From Acidobacteriaceae bacterium (lineage in GTDB: Bacteria; Acidobacteriota; Terriglobia; Terriglobales; Acidobacteriaceae), in the NCBI GenBank assembly GCA_027452125.1, contig DAIDGZ010000154.1:1-43782 (forward strand): 43,782 bases of DNA. The letters are read 5' to 3'. Of this stretch, positions 15,691 through 23,972 are shown in pieces. A program made the position numbers and the translations under genes. The first letter of the stretch is position 1; every line of letters begins with the position of its first letter. The notes beneath the pieces were generated by a model. The model was not told the DNA's origin, made no database searches, and saw nothing but the letters and a program-made list of their open reading frames with translations.

Positions 15691-16767
15691 ATGCAAACCA
15701 AATATCCAATTGGCATCCTGGGCGCGACCGGAATGGTCGGCCAACGCTATATTCAGCTCCTCGAGAACCATCCGTGGTTCGAAGTCGCCTGGCTGGCGGC
15801 CAGTGACCGTTCCAGCGGCAAGCCTTATGGCGAAGCCGCCAAGTGGCGTCTGGACACTCCCCTGCCCGAGCGCATTGCCCGCATGACCGTCTCTCCGGCC
15901 GAGCCCACCGGCGCGCCGAAGATTATCTTCGCCTCGGTCGATGCTCCCATTGCCCGCGAGCTGGAGCCGAAGTTTGCCGCCGCCGGTTGCGCGGTCCTCT
16001 CCAACTCCAGCGCCTTCCGCATGGCTCCCAACGTGCCCCTGGTCATCCCCGAGGTCAACGCCGAGCATCTGCACCTGATTGAGGAGCAGGAGTCGCGCAA
16101 GCAGTCCGGCGGCTACATGGTCACCAATCCCAACTGCTCCACCATCGGCCTGGTGATGGCTCTCAAGCCGCTGGAAGAGCGTTTCGGCATCGAGAAGATC
16201 TTTGTGACCACGCTGCAGGCCGTCAGCGGCGCCGGCTATCCCGGCGTACCCTCCATGGACATTCTGGGCAACGTGGTCCCCTACATCGGCAGCGAAGAAG
16301 AAAAGATGGAGGCCGAGACCCTGAAGCTGCTGGGGCGCCTGGAAGGCCATGCCGTCACCCCGCTCTCTGCCGGCATCACCGCCCACTGCAATCGCGTGGC
16401 CGTGGTCGACGGACACACGGAGTGCGTCTCGGTGAAGTTCCGCAAGCAGGCCACCCGCGAGGACATCCTGGCCGCCTGGGCGGAGTTCAAGCCGCTGGCC
16501 GGCAAGGATCTGCCTTTTGCCCCGCAGCAGCCGGTCTACTTCGACGGCCAGCCGGACCGCCCGCAGCCGCGCCTCGACAGCAATCGCGAAAAGGGCATGA
16601 CGGTGACCGTAGGCCGCCTGCGCCCCTGCAACCTGCTGGACTGGAAGTTTGTGGCCCTCTCGCACAACACCGTGCGTGGAGCCGCCGGCGCCACCATCCT
16701 CAACGCAGAGCTGCTCGCGAATCTGGGCAAGCTGGAACCTGTTGCTGAAGGCGCGGCGCGCGCTTAA
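15691..16767 (+). CDS. asd: Aspartate-semialdehyde dehydrogenase
   Basis: Asd reduces aspartyl phosphate to aspartate semialdehyde with NADPH, the branch point to lysine/diaminopimelate, threonine and methionine. The 358-residue protein has the NADP-binding GILGATGMVGQRYIQLL, LSNSSAFRM, the catalytic cysteine in VTNPNCSTIGLVMALKPL, QAVSGAGYPGV, and the catalytic His region ITAHCNRVAVVDGH. The VTNPNCSTI context and length match the archaeal/fungal subclass. Start at 15691 follows GAAAGG at 9 nt; the longer upstream frame lacks support. It is followed after 24 nt by lysC, so the two are co-transcribed. Confidence 0.95.
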   Translation: MQTKYPIGILGATGMVGQRYIQLLENHPWFEVAWLAASDRSSGKPYGEAAKWRLDTPLPERIARMTVSPAEPTGAPKIIFASVDAPIARELEPKFAAAGCAVLSNSSAFRMAPNVPLVIPEVNAEHLHLIEEQESRKQSGGYMVTNPNCSTIGLVMALKPLEERFGIEKIFVTTLQAVSGAGYPGVPSMDILGNVVPYIGSEEEKMEAETLKLLGRLEGHAVTPLSAGITAHCNRVAVVDGHTECVSVKFRKQATREDILAAWAEFKPLAGKDLPFAPQQPVYFDGQPDRPQPRLDSNREKGMTVTVGRLRPCNLLDWKFVALSHNTVRGAAGATILNAELLANLGKLEPVAEGAARA

Positions 16768-16791
16768 TCGTGCAGGATTGAGAAGATACAG

Positions 16792-18213
16792 ATGAATCTC
16801 GTAGTCATGAAGTTTGGCGGCACGTCGGTCGAAGACCCGGTCGCCATCGGTCGCACTGCGGCCATCGTGGCCGGCCGCGTGGCTGCCGGCAAGAGTCCCG
16901 CCGTGGTGGTGAGCGCCATGGCCAAGGTGACAGACCAACTGCTGCGCGCAGGCGCTGCCGCTGCCCAGGGCGACCGCACCGGCGCACTGGCCATCTGTTC
17001 CCGCCTTCGCTCCCGCCACCGCGACACCGCCATTGAGCTGGTCAAGGATCAGGCCGACTGCTCCACACTCCTCGACTTCATCGATCAGAAGTTCGACTCG
17101 CTGGACGAGGTGCTGCGCGGCCTCTCCGCCATCCTCGAACTGACCCCGCGCATCTCTGACCTGATCGTCAGCTACGGCGAGCGCATCTCCAGCCGCATTG
17201 TGGCCGCGGCCTTCCGCGAGCGCGGCATCAACGCCGTCCACGTGGACGCGCGCGACATCATCATCACCGACTCGCAGTTCCAGAAAGCCGTTCCCCAGGA
17301 TGACCTGATCGAAAAGCGCGCCGCGGAGAAGCTGCTGCCGCTGTTTGAGCAGGGCCAGGTTCCCGTGATGGGCGGCTTCATCGGCTCCAACGATGCGGGG
17401 ATCACCACCACCCTGGGCCGGGGCGGCTCCGACTTTACCGGCGCGCTCATCGGCGGCGCCATCACCGCGGAAGCCATCGAGATCTGGACCGACGTGGACG
17501 GCATCATGACCACCGACCCCCGCGTCTGCCCCGATGCGCTGCGCGTCAAAGTCATCAGCTTCGAGGAGGCCGCGGAGCTGGCCTACTTCGGCGCCAAGGT
17601 GCTGCATCCGGCCACCATTCTGCCCGCCGTCAAAAAGAACATCCCGGTGCTGGTGCTCAACAGCCGTAACCCCTCGTGCGAGGGCACGCGCATCATCTCG
17701 CTGGCGCCGCACTGCCAGAGCCCCTTCAAGTCGATCGCGGTAAAGAAGCGCCTGAGCATCATCGACGTGGTGGCCAGCCGCATGCTGATGACGCACGGCT
17801 ACCTGCGCCAGATCTTCGAGGTCTTCGACAAGCACAAGTGCGCCGTCGATATGGTTTCCACCAGCGAGGTCAGCGTCTCGCTCACCGTGGACTCCAATGA
17901 GGCGCTGCCTGCCATCGCCGCCGACCTGAGCAAGCTGGCCGACGTCAAGTACGAGGGCAAGAAGGCTCTGATCTGCCTGGTCGGCGAAGACATTCGCGGC
18001 CAGAACGGCATCGCCGCGCAGGTGTTTTCCGCCGTGAAGCACGTCAATGTGCGCATGATCTCCCAGGGCGCCAGCGAGATCAACATGAGCTTCATGGTGG
18101 AAGAGGAGGATGCCGAGGAAGCGATTCGCTCGCTGCACGCCGCGTTCTTCCAGAACCCCGATCCATCGGTCTTCGACGTCGAGGCAAGAAAAGCAGTGGT
18201 CAGTGGACAGTGA
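16792..18213 (+). CDS. lysC: Aspartate kinase
   Basis: Aspartokinase phosphorylates aspartate, the committed step of the aspartate family. The 473-residue protein starts with the kinase signature VMKFGGTSVEDP, continues with SYGERISSRI, GGFIGSNDAGITTTLGRGGSDFTGA and WTDVDGIMTTDPR, and ends with two ACT domains (LSIIDVVASRMLMTHGYLRQIFEVF and KALICLVGEDIRGQNG), the usual place of feedback inhibition by lysine or threonine. It is the monofunctional, long type. The last residues (about AVVSGQ) and the stop are encoded within a degenerate 7-bp repeat array that begins at 18193, so the C terminus appears to have been altered by insertion of that element. Confidence 0.95.
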   Translation: MNLVVMKFGGTSVEDPVAIGRTAAIVAGRVAAGKSPAVVVSAMAKVTDQLLRAGAAAAQGDRTGALAICSRLRSRHRDTAIELVKDQADCSTLLDFIDQKFDSLDEVLRGLSAILELTPRISDLIVSYGERISSRIVAAAFRERGINAVHVDARDIIITDSQFQKAVPQDDLIEKRAAEKLLPLFEQGQVPVMGGFIGSNDAGITTTLGRGGSDFTGALIGGAITAEAIEIWTDVDGIMTTDPRVCPDALRVKVISFEEAAELAYFGAKVLHPATILPAVKKNIPVLVLNSRNPSCEGTRIISLAPHCQSPFKSIAVKKRLSIIDVVASRMLMTHGYLRQIFEVFDKHKCAVDMVSTSEVSVSLTVDSNEALPAIAADLSKLADVKYEGKKALICLVGEDIRGQNGIAAQVFSAVKHVNVRMISQGASEINMSFMVEEEDAEEAIRSLHAAFFQNPDPSVFDVEARKAVVSGQ

Positions 18214-18220
18214 TCAGTGG
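18193..18220 (+). repeat. Degenerate 7-bp repeat array, 4 units, upstream arm
   Basis: Four perfect-phase heptamers of pattern NCAGTGR (GCAGTGG, TCAGTGG, ACAGTGA, TCAGTGG). The lysC stop codon (18211-18213) lies inside. Confidence 0.75.
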
Positions 18221-18243
18221 TCGATTGAGGAGCAAGGATTTCC

Positions 18244-18609
18244 ATGGCGCAGTCATTCCGAGACTTGCAGGTGTGGCAGCGATCCATGGACCTTGCCTGT
18301 TCAATCTATCGTTTGACACAGGAATTTCCGCGTGAGGAGCTTTACGGGCTTACGAGCCAGATGCGGCGTTCCGCCATCTCAGTGCCCAGCAATATTGCAG
18401 AGGGGCAGGCCAGAAATAGCACCGGAGAGTTTCGCCAATTTCTGGGCGTGGCACGCGGATCAAATGCAGAGTTGCAGACGCAGATTCAGCTCGCAGGCAG
18501 ACTACAGTTCGGCAATCCAACGCTGCGTGGCGAGGTCGAGCTCCTGTCACACGAAGTAGGAAAGATGCTTTACGCCATGCTGGAATCACTGAAATCGACC
18601 ACCCACTAA
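18244..18609 (+). CDS. Four-helix bundle protein (23S rRNA intervening-sequence protein family)
   Basis: A 121-residue protein of the family found in 23S rRNA intervening sequences, also structurally related to the Avd accessory protein of diversity-generating retroelements. Family marks are FRDLQVWQRSMDLACSIY, LYGLTSQMRRSAISVPSNIAEGQAR (the SxPxNIAEG core), FRQFLGVARGSNAELQTQI and the C-terminal helix LLSHEVGKMLYAMLESL. Members form pentamers or other oligomers and are basic; biochemical function is unknown. Here there is no 23S rRNA and no reverse transcriptase nearby. The gene lies inside the lysC-dapB interval, bounded on both sides by inverted arrays of 7-bp repeats, which suggests arrival as a small cassette. 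AAGGA lies before the ATG. Confidence 0.9.
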   Translation: MAQSFRDLQVWQRSMDLACSIYRLTQEFPREELYGLTSQMRRSAISVPSNIAEGQARNSTGEFRQFLGVARGSNAELQTQIQLAGRLQFGNPTLRGEVELLSHEVGKMLYAMLESLKSTTH

Positions 18610-18612
18610 AAA

Positions 18613-18660
18613 CTGTTCTCTGCTCGCTGTTTGCTGTTTGCTGTTCACTGTTCACTGTTC
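18613..18660 (-). repeat. Degenerate 7-bp repeat array, about 7 units, downstream arm
   Basis: Seven units begin CTG every 7 bp (CTGTTCT, CTGCTCG, CTGTTTG twice, CTGTTCA twice, CTGTTC). Reverse-complemented they read ACAGTGA and ACAGCAA, matching the array before the gene in inverted orientation. The dapB Shine-Dalgarno follows directly. Confidence 0.75.
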
Positions 18661-18675
18661 CCAAGGAGCCTTCCC

Positions 18676-19353
18676 ATGCTCATCCTCGTACTCGGCAAAG
18701 GCAAAACCGGATCGCTCGTCGCGGAGATCGCGCGCGAGCGTGGTCACGGCGTCCGCGCGCTTGACATTACTGAGAACCAGCACGCCTCCGCGCTCACTGC
18801 GCCGAACCTGGCCGGGGTGGATGCCGTCATTGACTTCACCGCGCCCGAGGCGGCGCTTGAAAACATGCGCGCCGTGCTGGCCCTTGGCGGACGCATTGTG
18901 GTGGGCACCACCGGCTGGTATGACCGCCTGAACGAGATGAAGGCCCTGGCCATCGCGCGCGGCGGCGGCCTGCTCTACGGCACCAACTTCTCCATCGGCG
19001 TGCAGAAGCTCTTTCGCCTCACCGCCGAGCTGGCCAGACTTGATGGCTACAGCTACTCGATCGAGGAGACGCACCACACCTCCAAGCTCGACTCGCCCTC
19101 CGGCACGGCGCTCACCCTGAAGGAGATTATCCACTCCATTCGCCCGGGCCTGGACGTGCCCATCCAGGCGCACCGCGTGGGCGACGCCAAGGGCGAGCAC
19201 ATCGTCACCGCCGCCAGCGATGTAGACACCCTGCAGATCCGCCATGACGCGCACAGCCGCCGCGGCTTTGCTCTGGGCGCCGTGCGCGCAGCGGAGTGGC
19301 TCGCCGGCAAGCAGGGCGCATGGGAGTTCCGCGAAATCTTCGATCAGTTGTAA
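18676..19353 (+). CDS. dapB: 4-hydroxy-tetrahydrodipicolinate reductase
   Basis: DapB reduces the dihydrodipicolinate-level intermediate on the path to diaminopimelate and lysine. The 225-residue protein is at the short end of the family. It shows a compact N-terminal nucleotide-binding start (LVLGKGKTGSLVAEIA, where longer members have GxxGRMG), DFTAPEAALENM, the VVGTTGWYD segment, the NFSIGVQKL motif, and the catalytic/substrate motif EETHHTSKLDSPSGTALTL (His-His and Lys). AAGGAG at 7 nt fixes the start at 18676; that site lies just after the heptad repeat array. It likely belongs to the asd-lysC operon, now split by the four-helix-bundle cassette. A strong terminator follows. Confidence 0.93.
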   Translation: MLILVLGKGKTGSLVAEIARERGHGVRALDITENQHASALTAPNLAGVDAVIDFTAPEAALENMRAVLALGGRIVVGTTGWYDRLNEMKALAIARGGGLLYGTNFSIGVQKLFRLTAELARLDGYSYSIEETHHTSKLDSPSGTALTLKEIIHSIRPGLDVPIQAHRVGDAKGEHIVTAASDVDTLQIRHDAHSRRGFALGAVRAAEWLAGKQGAWEFREIFDQL

Positions 19354-19387
19354 GAGAAGAATGTAAGCGAACTGGATCGGCTTCATC

Positions 19388-19428
19388 TGCCGGCAGGCTG
19401 CTCAGTGGATCGATGCAGCCTGCCGGCA
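19388..19428 (+). terminator. Terminator between convergent dapB and uvrA
   Basis: A perfect 14-bp stem (19388-19401 with 19415-19428) with a 13-nt loop is followed by AATCTGTTTA on the plus strand. It ends the asd-lysC-dapB run and may also serve uvrA. Confidence 0.75.
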
Positions 19429-19435
19429 AATCTGT

Positions 19436-22342
19436 TTACAGCACCTGTGCCAGCCACTTGCCGGTGTGCGAGTGCAGGTTGGCTGCAATCTCTTCCGGCG
19501 GTCCCACGGCCACAATCTGCCCGCCGCCGCTGCCGCCCTCCGGTCCCAGATCGATCACCCAGTCCGCGCTCTTGATCACGTCCAGGTTGTGCTCAATCAC
19601 AATCAGCGACCCGCCGCCATCGATCAGCTTCTTAAAGGCCGTCAGCAGCTTGGACACATCGTCAAAGTGCAGTCCAGTGGTCGGCTCATCCAGGATGTAG
19701 AGCACCCGGCTGGCCTGCGACGGCTTGGCGTTGGCATTGGCCGCGCGCACCTGCGCCAGATGCGCCGCCAGCTTGACGCGCTGCGCCTCGCCGCCTGAGA
19801 GGGTCGTGGCAGACTGGCCCAGCCGCAGATATCCCAGACCGATCTCTTCCAGTACGGCCAGCTTGTCCTGCAGCTTGTTGTGCCCGGCAAAGAAGTGCAG
19901 CGCCTCCTTCACGGTCAGCTGCAGCACATCGTGAATGCTCTTCCCTTTGTAGTGCACATCGAGGATGCGCGGCTGATAGCGCGTGCCGTTGCAGTCCTCG
20001 CAGGGCAGCTCCACGTCGGCCAGAAACTGCATCTCCACCGTCACCGTGCCGTCGCCCTCGCAGGTGTTGCACCGCCCGCCCGGCACGTTGAAGGAAAAAT
20101 GCCCTGGCGTCAGCCCCATGCGCTTGGACTCTGGCTGCGAGGCAAACAGCTCGCGCACCAGGTCGAAGGCCTTGATATAGGTCACCGGGTTGGAGCGCGG
20201 CGTCCGCCCGATGGGCGTCTGGTCCACCAGCACCACATCGTTCAGCCGCTCCACGCCCGTCAGCGATTTGAACACCGCCGAGGGATCGCCGCCGTCCGTC
20301 TGCCCCAGCGCATGCGCCACCGCGCGATACAGCACCTGGTGCACCAGCGTCGATTTGCCCGACCCCGAGACACCGGTAATCGCCACCAGCAGTCCCAGCG
20401 GAATCTCCACGTCGAGACCGTTCAGATTGTTCACCCGGGCACCGCGCAGCACCAGCTTTTCCCTGCCTGGGGCGCGCCGCCGTGTCGGCACGGGAATTGA
20501 CAGCTTGCCGGAGAGATAACGCCCGGTCAGCGAGTTGGGATTGGCCTCCACTTCGGCCAGCACACCCTCCGCCAGCAGCTTGCCGCCAAACTCACCTGCG
20601 CCCGGTCCAAGATCGAGCAGATGATCCGCCGCCTTCAGCACGTCGGGATCGTGCTCCACCACCACAATTGTGTTGCCCAGGTCGCGCAGTTGCTTGAGAA
20701 TCCGGATCAGCCGGTCCGTGTCCCGCGAGTGCAGGCCGATGGACGGCTCATCCAGCACGTAAAGCGCGCCCACCAGTTGCGAGCCCAGCGAGGTTGCTAG
20801 TTGAATCCGCTGCGCCTCGCCACCGGAGAGCGTAGAGGCCAGCCGGTCCAGCGTCAGGTACTCCAGCCCCACCGCATCCAGAAACACCAGCCGCTGCCGC
20901 ACCTCTTCCAGCACCGGCCCGGCAATCTCCTCCTGCATGGGCGACAAGTGCAGCCCGGCAAAGAACTCCTTCGCCTGGCCAATGGTCAGCGCCGCCGCCT
21001 GGCAGATATTCCTGCCCTCGATGCGCACGGAACGCGCCTCGGCCCGCAGCCGCTGCCCCCGGCAATCCGGGCACTCCGCGTAGCCGCGATACTTGCTCAG
21101 CATCACGCGCACATGCAGCTTGTACTTCTTCCGCTCCATCTGCGCAAAGAAGCCGTGCACACCGGCGAAACCGCCCTTGCCGCGCAGCACCGTCTCACGC
21201 GCCGCCTCGCTCATCTCCCGCCAGGGCACATCCATCGGCACGCCCAGTTCGGCCGCCTGGCGCTTCAGGTCAGTGAACCAGGGCCGGTACTTGGGCCGGT
21301 TCCACGGATCGATGGCGCCATCATTCAGGCTGAGCCCCTTGTCTGGAATCACCAGGTTCAGGTCGTAGTCCACGGTGTTGCCGAATCCCTGGCAACGCGG
21401 ACACGCTCCGAAGGGATTATTGAAGCTGAACAGGCGCGGCTCCGGCTCGCGGCCTGGCCGGTGGCAGCTGGTGCACTCATAGCCTCCGCTGAATCGCCAG
21501 CGCCGCCGCTCCGCTGCCTCTTCGCGGGGCGCTTCCTCAAAGACCGCTTCGCCGCCCTCGCGGTAAGCAATCTCCACCGCGTCCACGATGCGCGCCCGGT
21601 TCTCCGCGTTCACAGCAATGCGGTCCAGAAGGATGAACACAGGAAGGGTGAAGTCTAAATCCAGCAACGACTCAGGGGTTGAAAACTCGAATATTCTTCC
21701 ACTCTGGAAGAGCCGGTTAAAGCCCCCTGTCCGCAGCTCATTTAGCCGTGCTTTGAGCGTCTCGGTATGGGGTGAATCTCCGGCTGCTGCCGGCTTGGCG
21801 GCCTTGCTTCGGCCCCGCGGCTTCGCAGGCTTGGCGGCGGCGGCTTCTGCCACGTCTGGCGCCGGAGTAGCCGTTACCACTGGAAACAGCGCATTCAGCC
21901 GCGTTCCCTCGCCCAGGGCCAGAATCACTGACACCGCCTCGTCCACCGAGTCGCGCTTCACAATGCCGTCGCAGTGGACGCAGTGCACCGTGCCGCAACG
22001 CGCATAGAGCAGGCGCATGTAATCGTAGATTTCGGTCGCCGTGGCCACCGTGGACCGGGGATTGCGCGTGGTGTTTTTCTGTTTGATGGCGATGGCCGGG
22101 GCCAGCCCATCGATCTCGTCCACGTCGGGCTTCTCGATGCGCTCCAGAAACTGCCGCGCATAGGCCGACAGCGACTCGACATACCGGCGCTGCCCCTCGG
22201 CATAGATTGTGTCGAAGGCCAGCGAGCTCTTGCCCGAGCCCGACACGCCGCTGATCACTGTCAGCTTCCCGTGTGGGATGTCGCAGGACAAGTTCTTCAG
22301 ATTATGTGTCCGCGCACCGCGGATGATGATGGCGTCGTTCAA
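19436..22342 (-). CDS. uvrA: Excinuclease ABC subunit A
   Basis: UvrA is the damage-sensing ATPase of nucleotide excision repair. Two ABC modules are visible: Walker A ISGVSGSGKSSLA and ITGVSGSGKSTL, signatures LSGGEAQRIQLA and LSGGEAQRVKLA, and Walker B VLDEPSIGLH and ILDEPTTGLH. Zinc modules are at CTSCHRPGREPEPR...ACPRC and RCNTCEGDG...PCEDC. An Ala/Lys/Pro-rich insert (about 30 residues, near residue 180) lies in the UvrB-binding region. The frame extends to a GTG at 22438, but a perfect TATAAT overlaps the first ATG (22420). The TTG at 22342 gives an N terminus (NDAIIIRGARTHNLKN) that matches E. coli UvrA; this start, giving 968 residues, is preferred although no Shine-Dalgarno is seen. 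Confidence 0.93.
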   Translation of the reverse strand: MNDAIIIRGARTHNLKNLSCDIPHGKLTVISGVSGSGKSSLAFDTIYAEGQRRYVESLSAYARQFLERIEKPDVDEIDGLAPAIAIKQKNTTRNPRSTVATATEIYDYMRLLYARCGTVHCVHCDGIVKRDSVDEAVSVILALGEGTRLNALFPVVTATPAPDVAEAAAAKPAKPRGRSKAAKPAAAGDSPHTETLKARLNELRTGGFNRLFQSGRIFEFSTPESLLDLDFTLPVFILLDRIAVNAENRARIVDAVEIAYREGGEAVFEEAPREEAAERRRWRFSGGYECTSCHRPGREPEPRLFSFNNPFGACPRCQGFGNTVDYDLNLVIPDKGLSLNDGAIDPWNRPKYRPWFTDLKRQAAELGVPMDVPWREMSEAARETVLRGKGGFAGVHGFFAQMERKKYKLHVRVMLSKYRGYAECPDCRGQRLRAEARSVRIEGRNICQAAALTIGQAKEFFAGLHLSPMQEEIAGPVLEEVRQRLVFLDAVGLEYLTLDRLASTLSGGEAQRIQLATSLGSQLVGALYVLDEPSIGLHSRDTDRLIRILKQLRDLGNTIVVVEHDPDVLKAADHLLDLGPGAGEFGGKLLAEGVLAEVEANPNSLTGRYLSGKLSIPVPTRRRAPGREKLVLRGARVNNLNGLDVEIPLGLLVAITGVSGSGKSTLVHQVLYRAVAHALGQTDGGDPSAVFKSLTGVERLNDVVLVDQTPIGRTPRSNPVTYIKAFDLVRELFASQPESKRMGLTPGHFSFNVPGGRCNTCEGDGTVTVEMQFLADVELPCEDCNGTRYQPRILDVHYKGKSIHDVLQLTVKEALHFFAGHNKLQDKLAVLEEIGLGYLRLGQSATTLSGGEAQRVKLAAHLAQVRAANANAKPSQASRVLYILDEPTTGLHFDDVSKLLTAFKKLIDGGGSLIVIEHNLDVIKSADWVIDLGPEGGSGGGQIVAVGPPEEIAANLHSHTGKWLAQVL

Positions 22343-22418
22343 AGGGAAGGCACCGGGAAGAATTCGGGGCCGCCTCTCTGTCGCCTTTGCCGGGCTGGAG
22401 ATGCGGCTTTCCATCTTC

Positions 22419-22424
22419 ATTATA
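22419..22424 (-). promoter_or_regulatory. -10 box (TATAAT) of uvrA
   Basis: A consensus TATAAT on the minus strand predicts transcription start near 22412, downstream of the first two ATG codons of the frame. The -35 region (AGTTAC at 17 nt) is weak. A GTGCGCAC palindrome lies in the spacer. Confidence 0.5.
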
Positions 22425-22532
22425 GGCCGCGTGCGCACGCCGTAACTGTGCGCCGCACAACACCTTTCATCCCGTCACAATGCGCCGTTCAATCTGCCTC
22501 ATCCCGCTTGCGGCTTCCCTGCTCTCGGGCCG

Positions 22533-23741
22533 TCAGTTCCCCTTGTAGGGACTGCGCAGATAGCGCCGTGCCGTGTCTGCCCGGGTGGTGTTGGGACCGG
22601 TGGCGATGGCTGCCTGATAGTCGTTCAGCGCCAGTTGACGCTGGCCACTCAGGTCGCGGCACTGCCCGGCCGCCAGCAGCGAGCGAATCTTCAGCTCCGG
22701 CCCTACGCCGGGCGTCCAGCCTGCATGCTCATACGCCGCAGCGGCCTCTTCATAGTGCCTCTGCCCGCGCAGGGCCTCACCCAGGCCGTAGTCAGCCAGC
22801 TCCAGCTTGGCAGAGGCAAAATAGCCGGGCTTGGCGGCGTTGGCCAGCAAATCGCGATAGGCCTGCACGGCCAGCATGCCCTCGCCGGCATCCTTGCGCA
22901 GGTTCGCATCCTCCAGGCAGAAGAGGAAGTCGCGGGGATACTCAGCCTCCAGCGAGCGAACCACCTTGATGGCATCAAGATACTTGCCTTCGCGGCGCAG
23001 GAAGAGCGCGGTGACCGTACGCGCCTCCACGCTGGTGATTACGCCGTGTTCGCCGTCGTCGCGCAGCATGGCCAGCCCTTTGGACTTGGAACCGCTGATC
23101 CCGGCAAAGCCGATGAGCAGCTTGAACGGCCAGGGCAGCGCGCCCACCACATACTCGTACACGCCCGCAATCAGCTTGGCATCCACGTAGTTGGGATCGA
23201 GTTGCAGAGCGCGGACAGCATCGTCCTTGGCCTTCATAGCCAGGCGAAAACCGGAGCTGAATCCGCGCTCCACCATCGCGATGTACGTACACTCCAGGCT
23301 GCGCGCCCAGGCACGGGAAAAGAGTGCGTCGATGTCATTGGGATTGCGGCTGAGCCGCCAGTCGGCCTCGCGCACCGCTTCGTCGGCCAGCGCTAGAATC
23401 TGTGCCTTCTTCGCGGGATTCTCTTCGGTAGCGTGTTTGCCGCTCAGGAAGCCGTCGTTGGCGTAGAAGGTGGTATCCATCAGGTCCTGGCGATACAGCT
23501 CCTGAAAGATCTCCGCATTCAGCAGGTAATCCGTGGCTTGGGGGTCGCCGGGATGCTCCTCATGGAAGCGCTGGAAGCGCTCGACCGCCCCCTCGTAGTC
23601 CAGGTTGTAGAAGTGCTGGTAGGCCTCGCGCACCTGCGGGTCGTAGTTCATCGGGTTGGTGTCTACCCGGGCCGCCCACGCCGGAGCCACCGCCAGCAGC
23701 AAAACGGCCAAACCGCACATCCGCAACAACATCCTGTTCAA
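22533..23741 (-). CDS. Secreted TPR-like protein of unknown function
   Basis: A 402-residue protein with a signal peptide (LRMCGLAVLLLAVAPAWA) and helical repeats of TPR character: REAYQHFYNLDYEGAVERF, KDDAVRALQLDPNYVDAKLI, FLRREGKYLDAIKVVRSLEAEYP, LGEALRGQRHYEEAAAAYEHAG and GQRQLALNDYQAAI. The central VGALPWPFKLLIGFAGISGSKSKG segment contains a hydrophobic stretch. TPR proteins mediate protein contacts; no partner is indicated. The start is taken as TTG at 23741, 9 nt after AAGGAG, which places the signal peptide at the N terminus; GTG at 23765 and ATG at 23732 are alternatives. It is followed by uvrA on the same strand after about 190 nt. Confidence 0.8.
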   Translation of the reverse strand: MNRMLLRMCGLAVLLLAVAPAWAARVDTNPMNYDPQVREAYQHFYNLDYEGAVERFQRFHEEHPGDPQATDYLLNAEIFQELYRQDLMDTTFYANDGFLSGKHATEENPAKKAQILALADEAVREADWRLSRNPNDIDALFSRAWARSLECTYIAMVERGFSSGFRLAMKAKDDAVRALQLDPNYVDAKLIAGVYEYVVGALPWPFKLLIGFAGISGSKSKGLAMLRDDGEHGVITSVEARTVTALFLRREGKYLDAIKVVRSLEAEYPRDFLFCLEDANLRKDAGEGMLAVQAYRDLLANAAKPGYFASAKLELADYGLGEALRGQRHYEEAAAAYEHAGWTPGVGPELKIRSLLAAGQCRDLSGQRQLALNDYQAAIATGPNTTRADTARRYLRSPYKGN

Positions 23742-23960
23742 CGTATCTTTCTCCTTCTTCGGCACGAGCAGACCGTGCCTATTGGACGCATCCGCGGCGG
23801 GCGACGATTGTTACGATTCGCGTCAATCCATCAATCCCGGGCAAAACCTCACGAGACACGAAAACCACCACCGCCGGAACCGGAGCCATCCATGCCGTAA
23901 CAGCGATGTATGCCTTCAGTCTACCGGTTGCCATGTGAATCACCGCACCGGCCAATGGGA

Positions 23961-23966
23961 TACGAT
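23961..23966 (+). promoter_or_regulatory. -10-like hexamer of pyrF, leaderless start suspected
   Basis: TACGAT ends 6 nt before the pyrF ATG (23973), and no Shine-Dalgarno precedes the ATG. This spacing would place the first transcribed base at or next to the start codon. Confidence 0.4.
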
Positions 23967-23972
23967 TTGGAT

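Noticed and set aside
15625-18138. Large open frame on the minus strand across asd and lysC
   Set aside because: It is the antisense shadow of two well-supported genes. Its product is His/Gly/Ala-rich without domains. The same applies to long frames opposite GH92, GH3, poxB and xylB.
18181-18680. Diversity-generating retroelement or CRISPR array
   Set aside because: No reverse transcriptase, template or variable repeat is present; the 7-bp units have no spacers.
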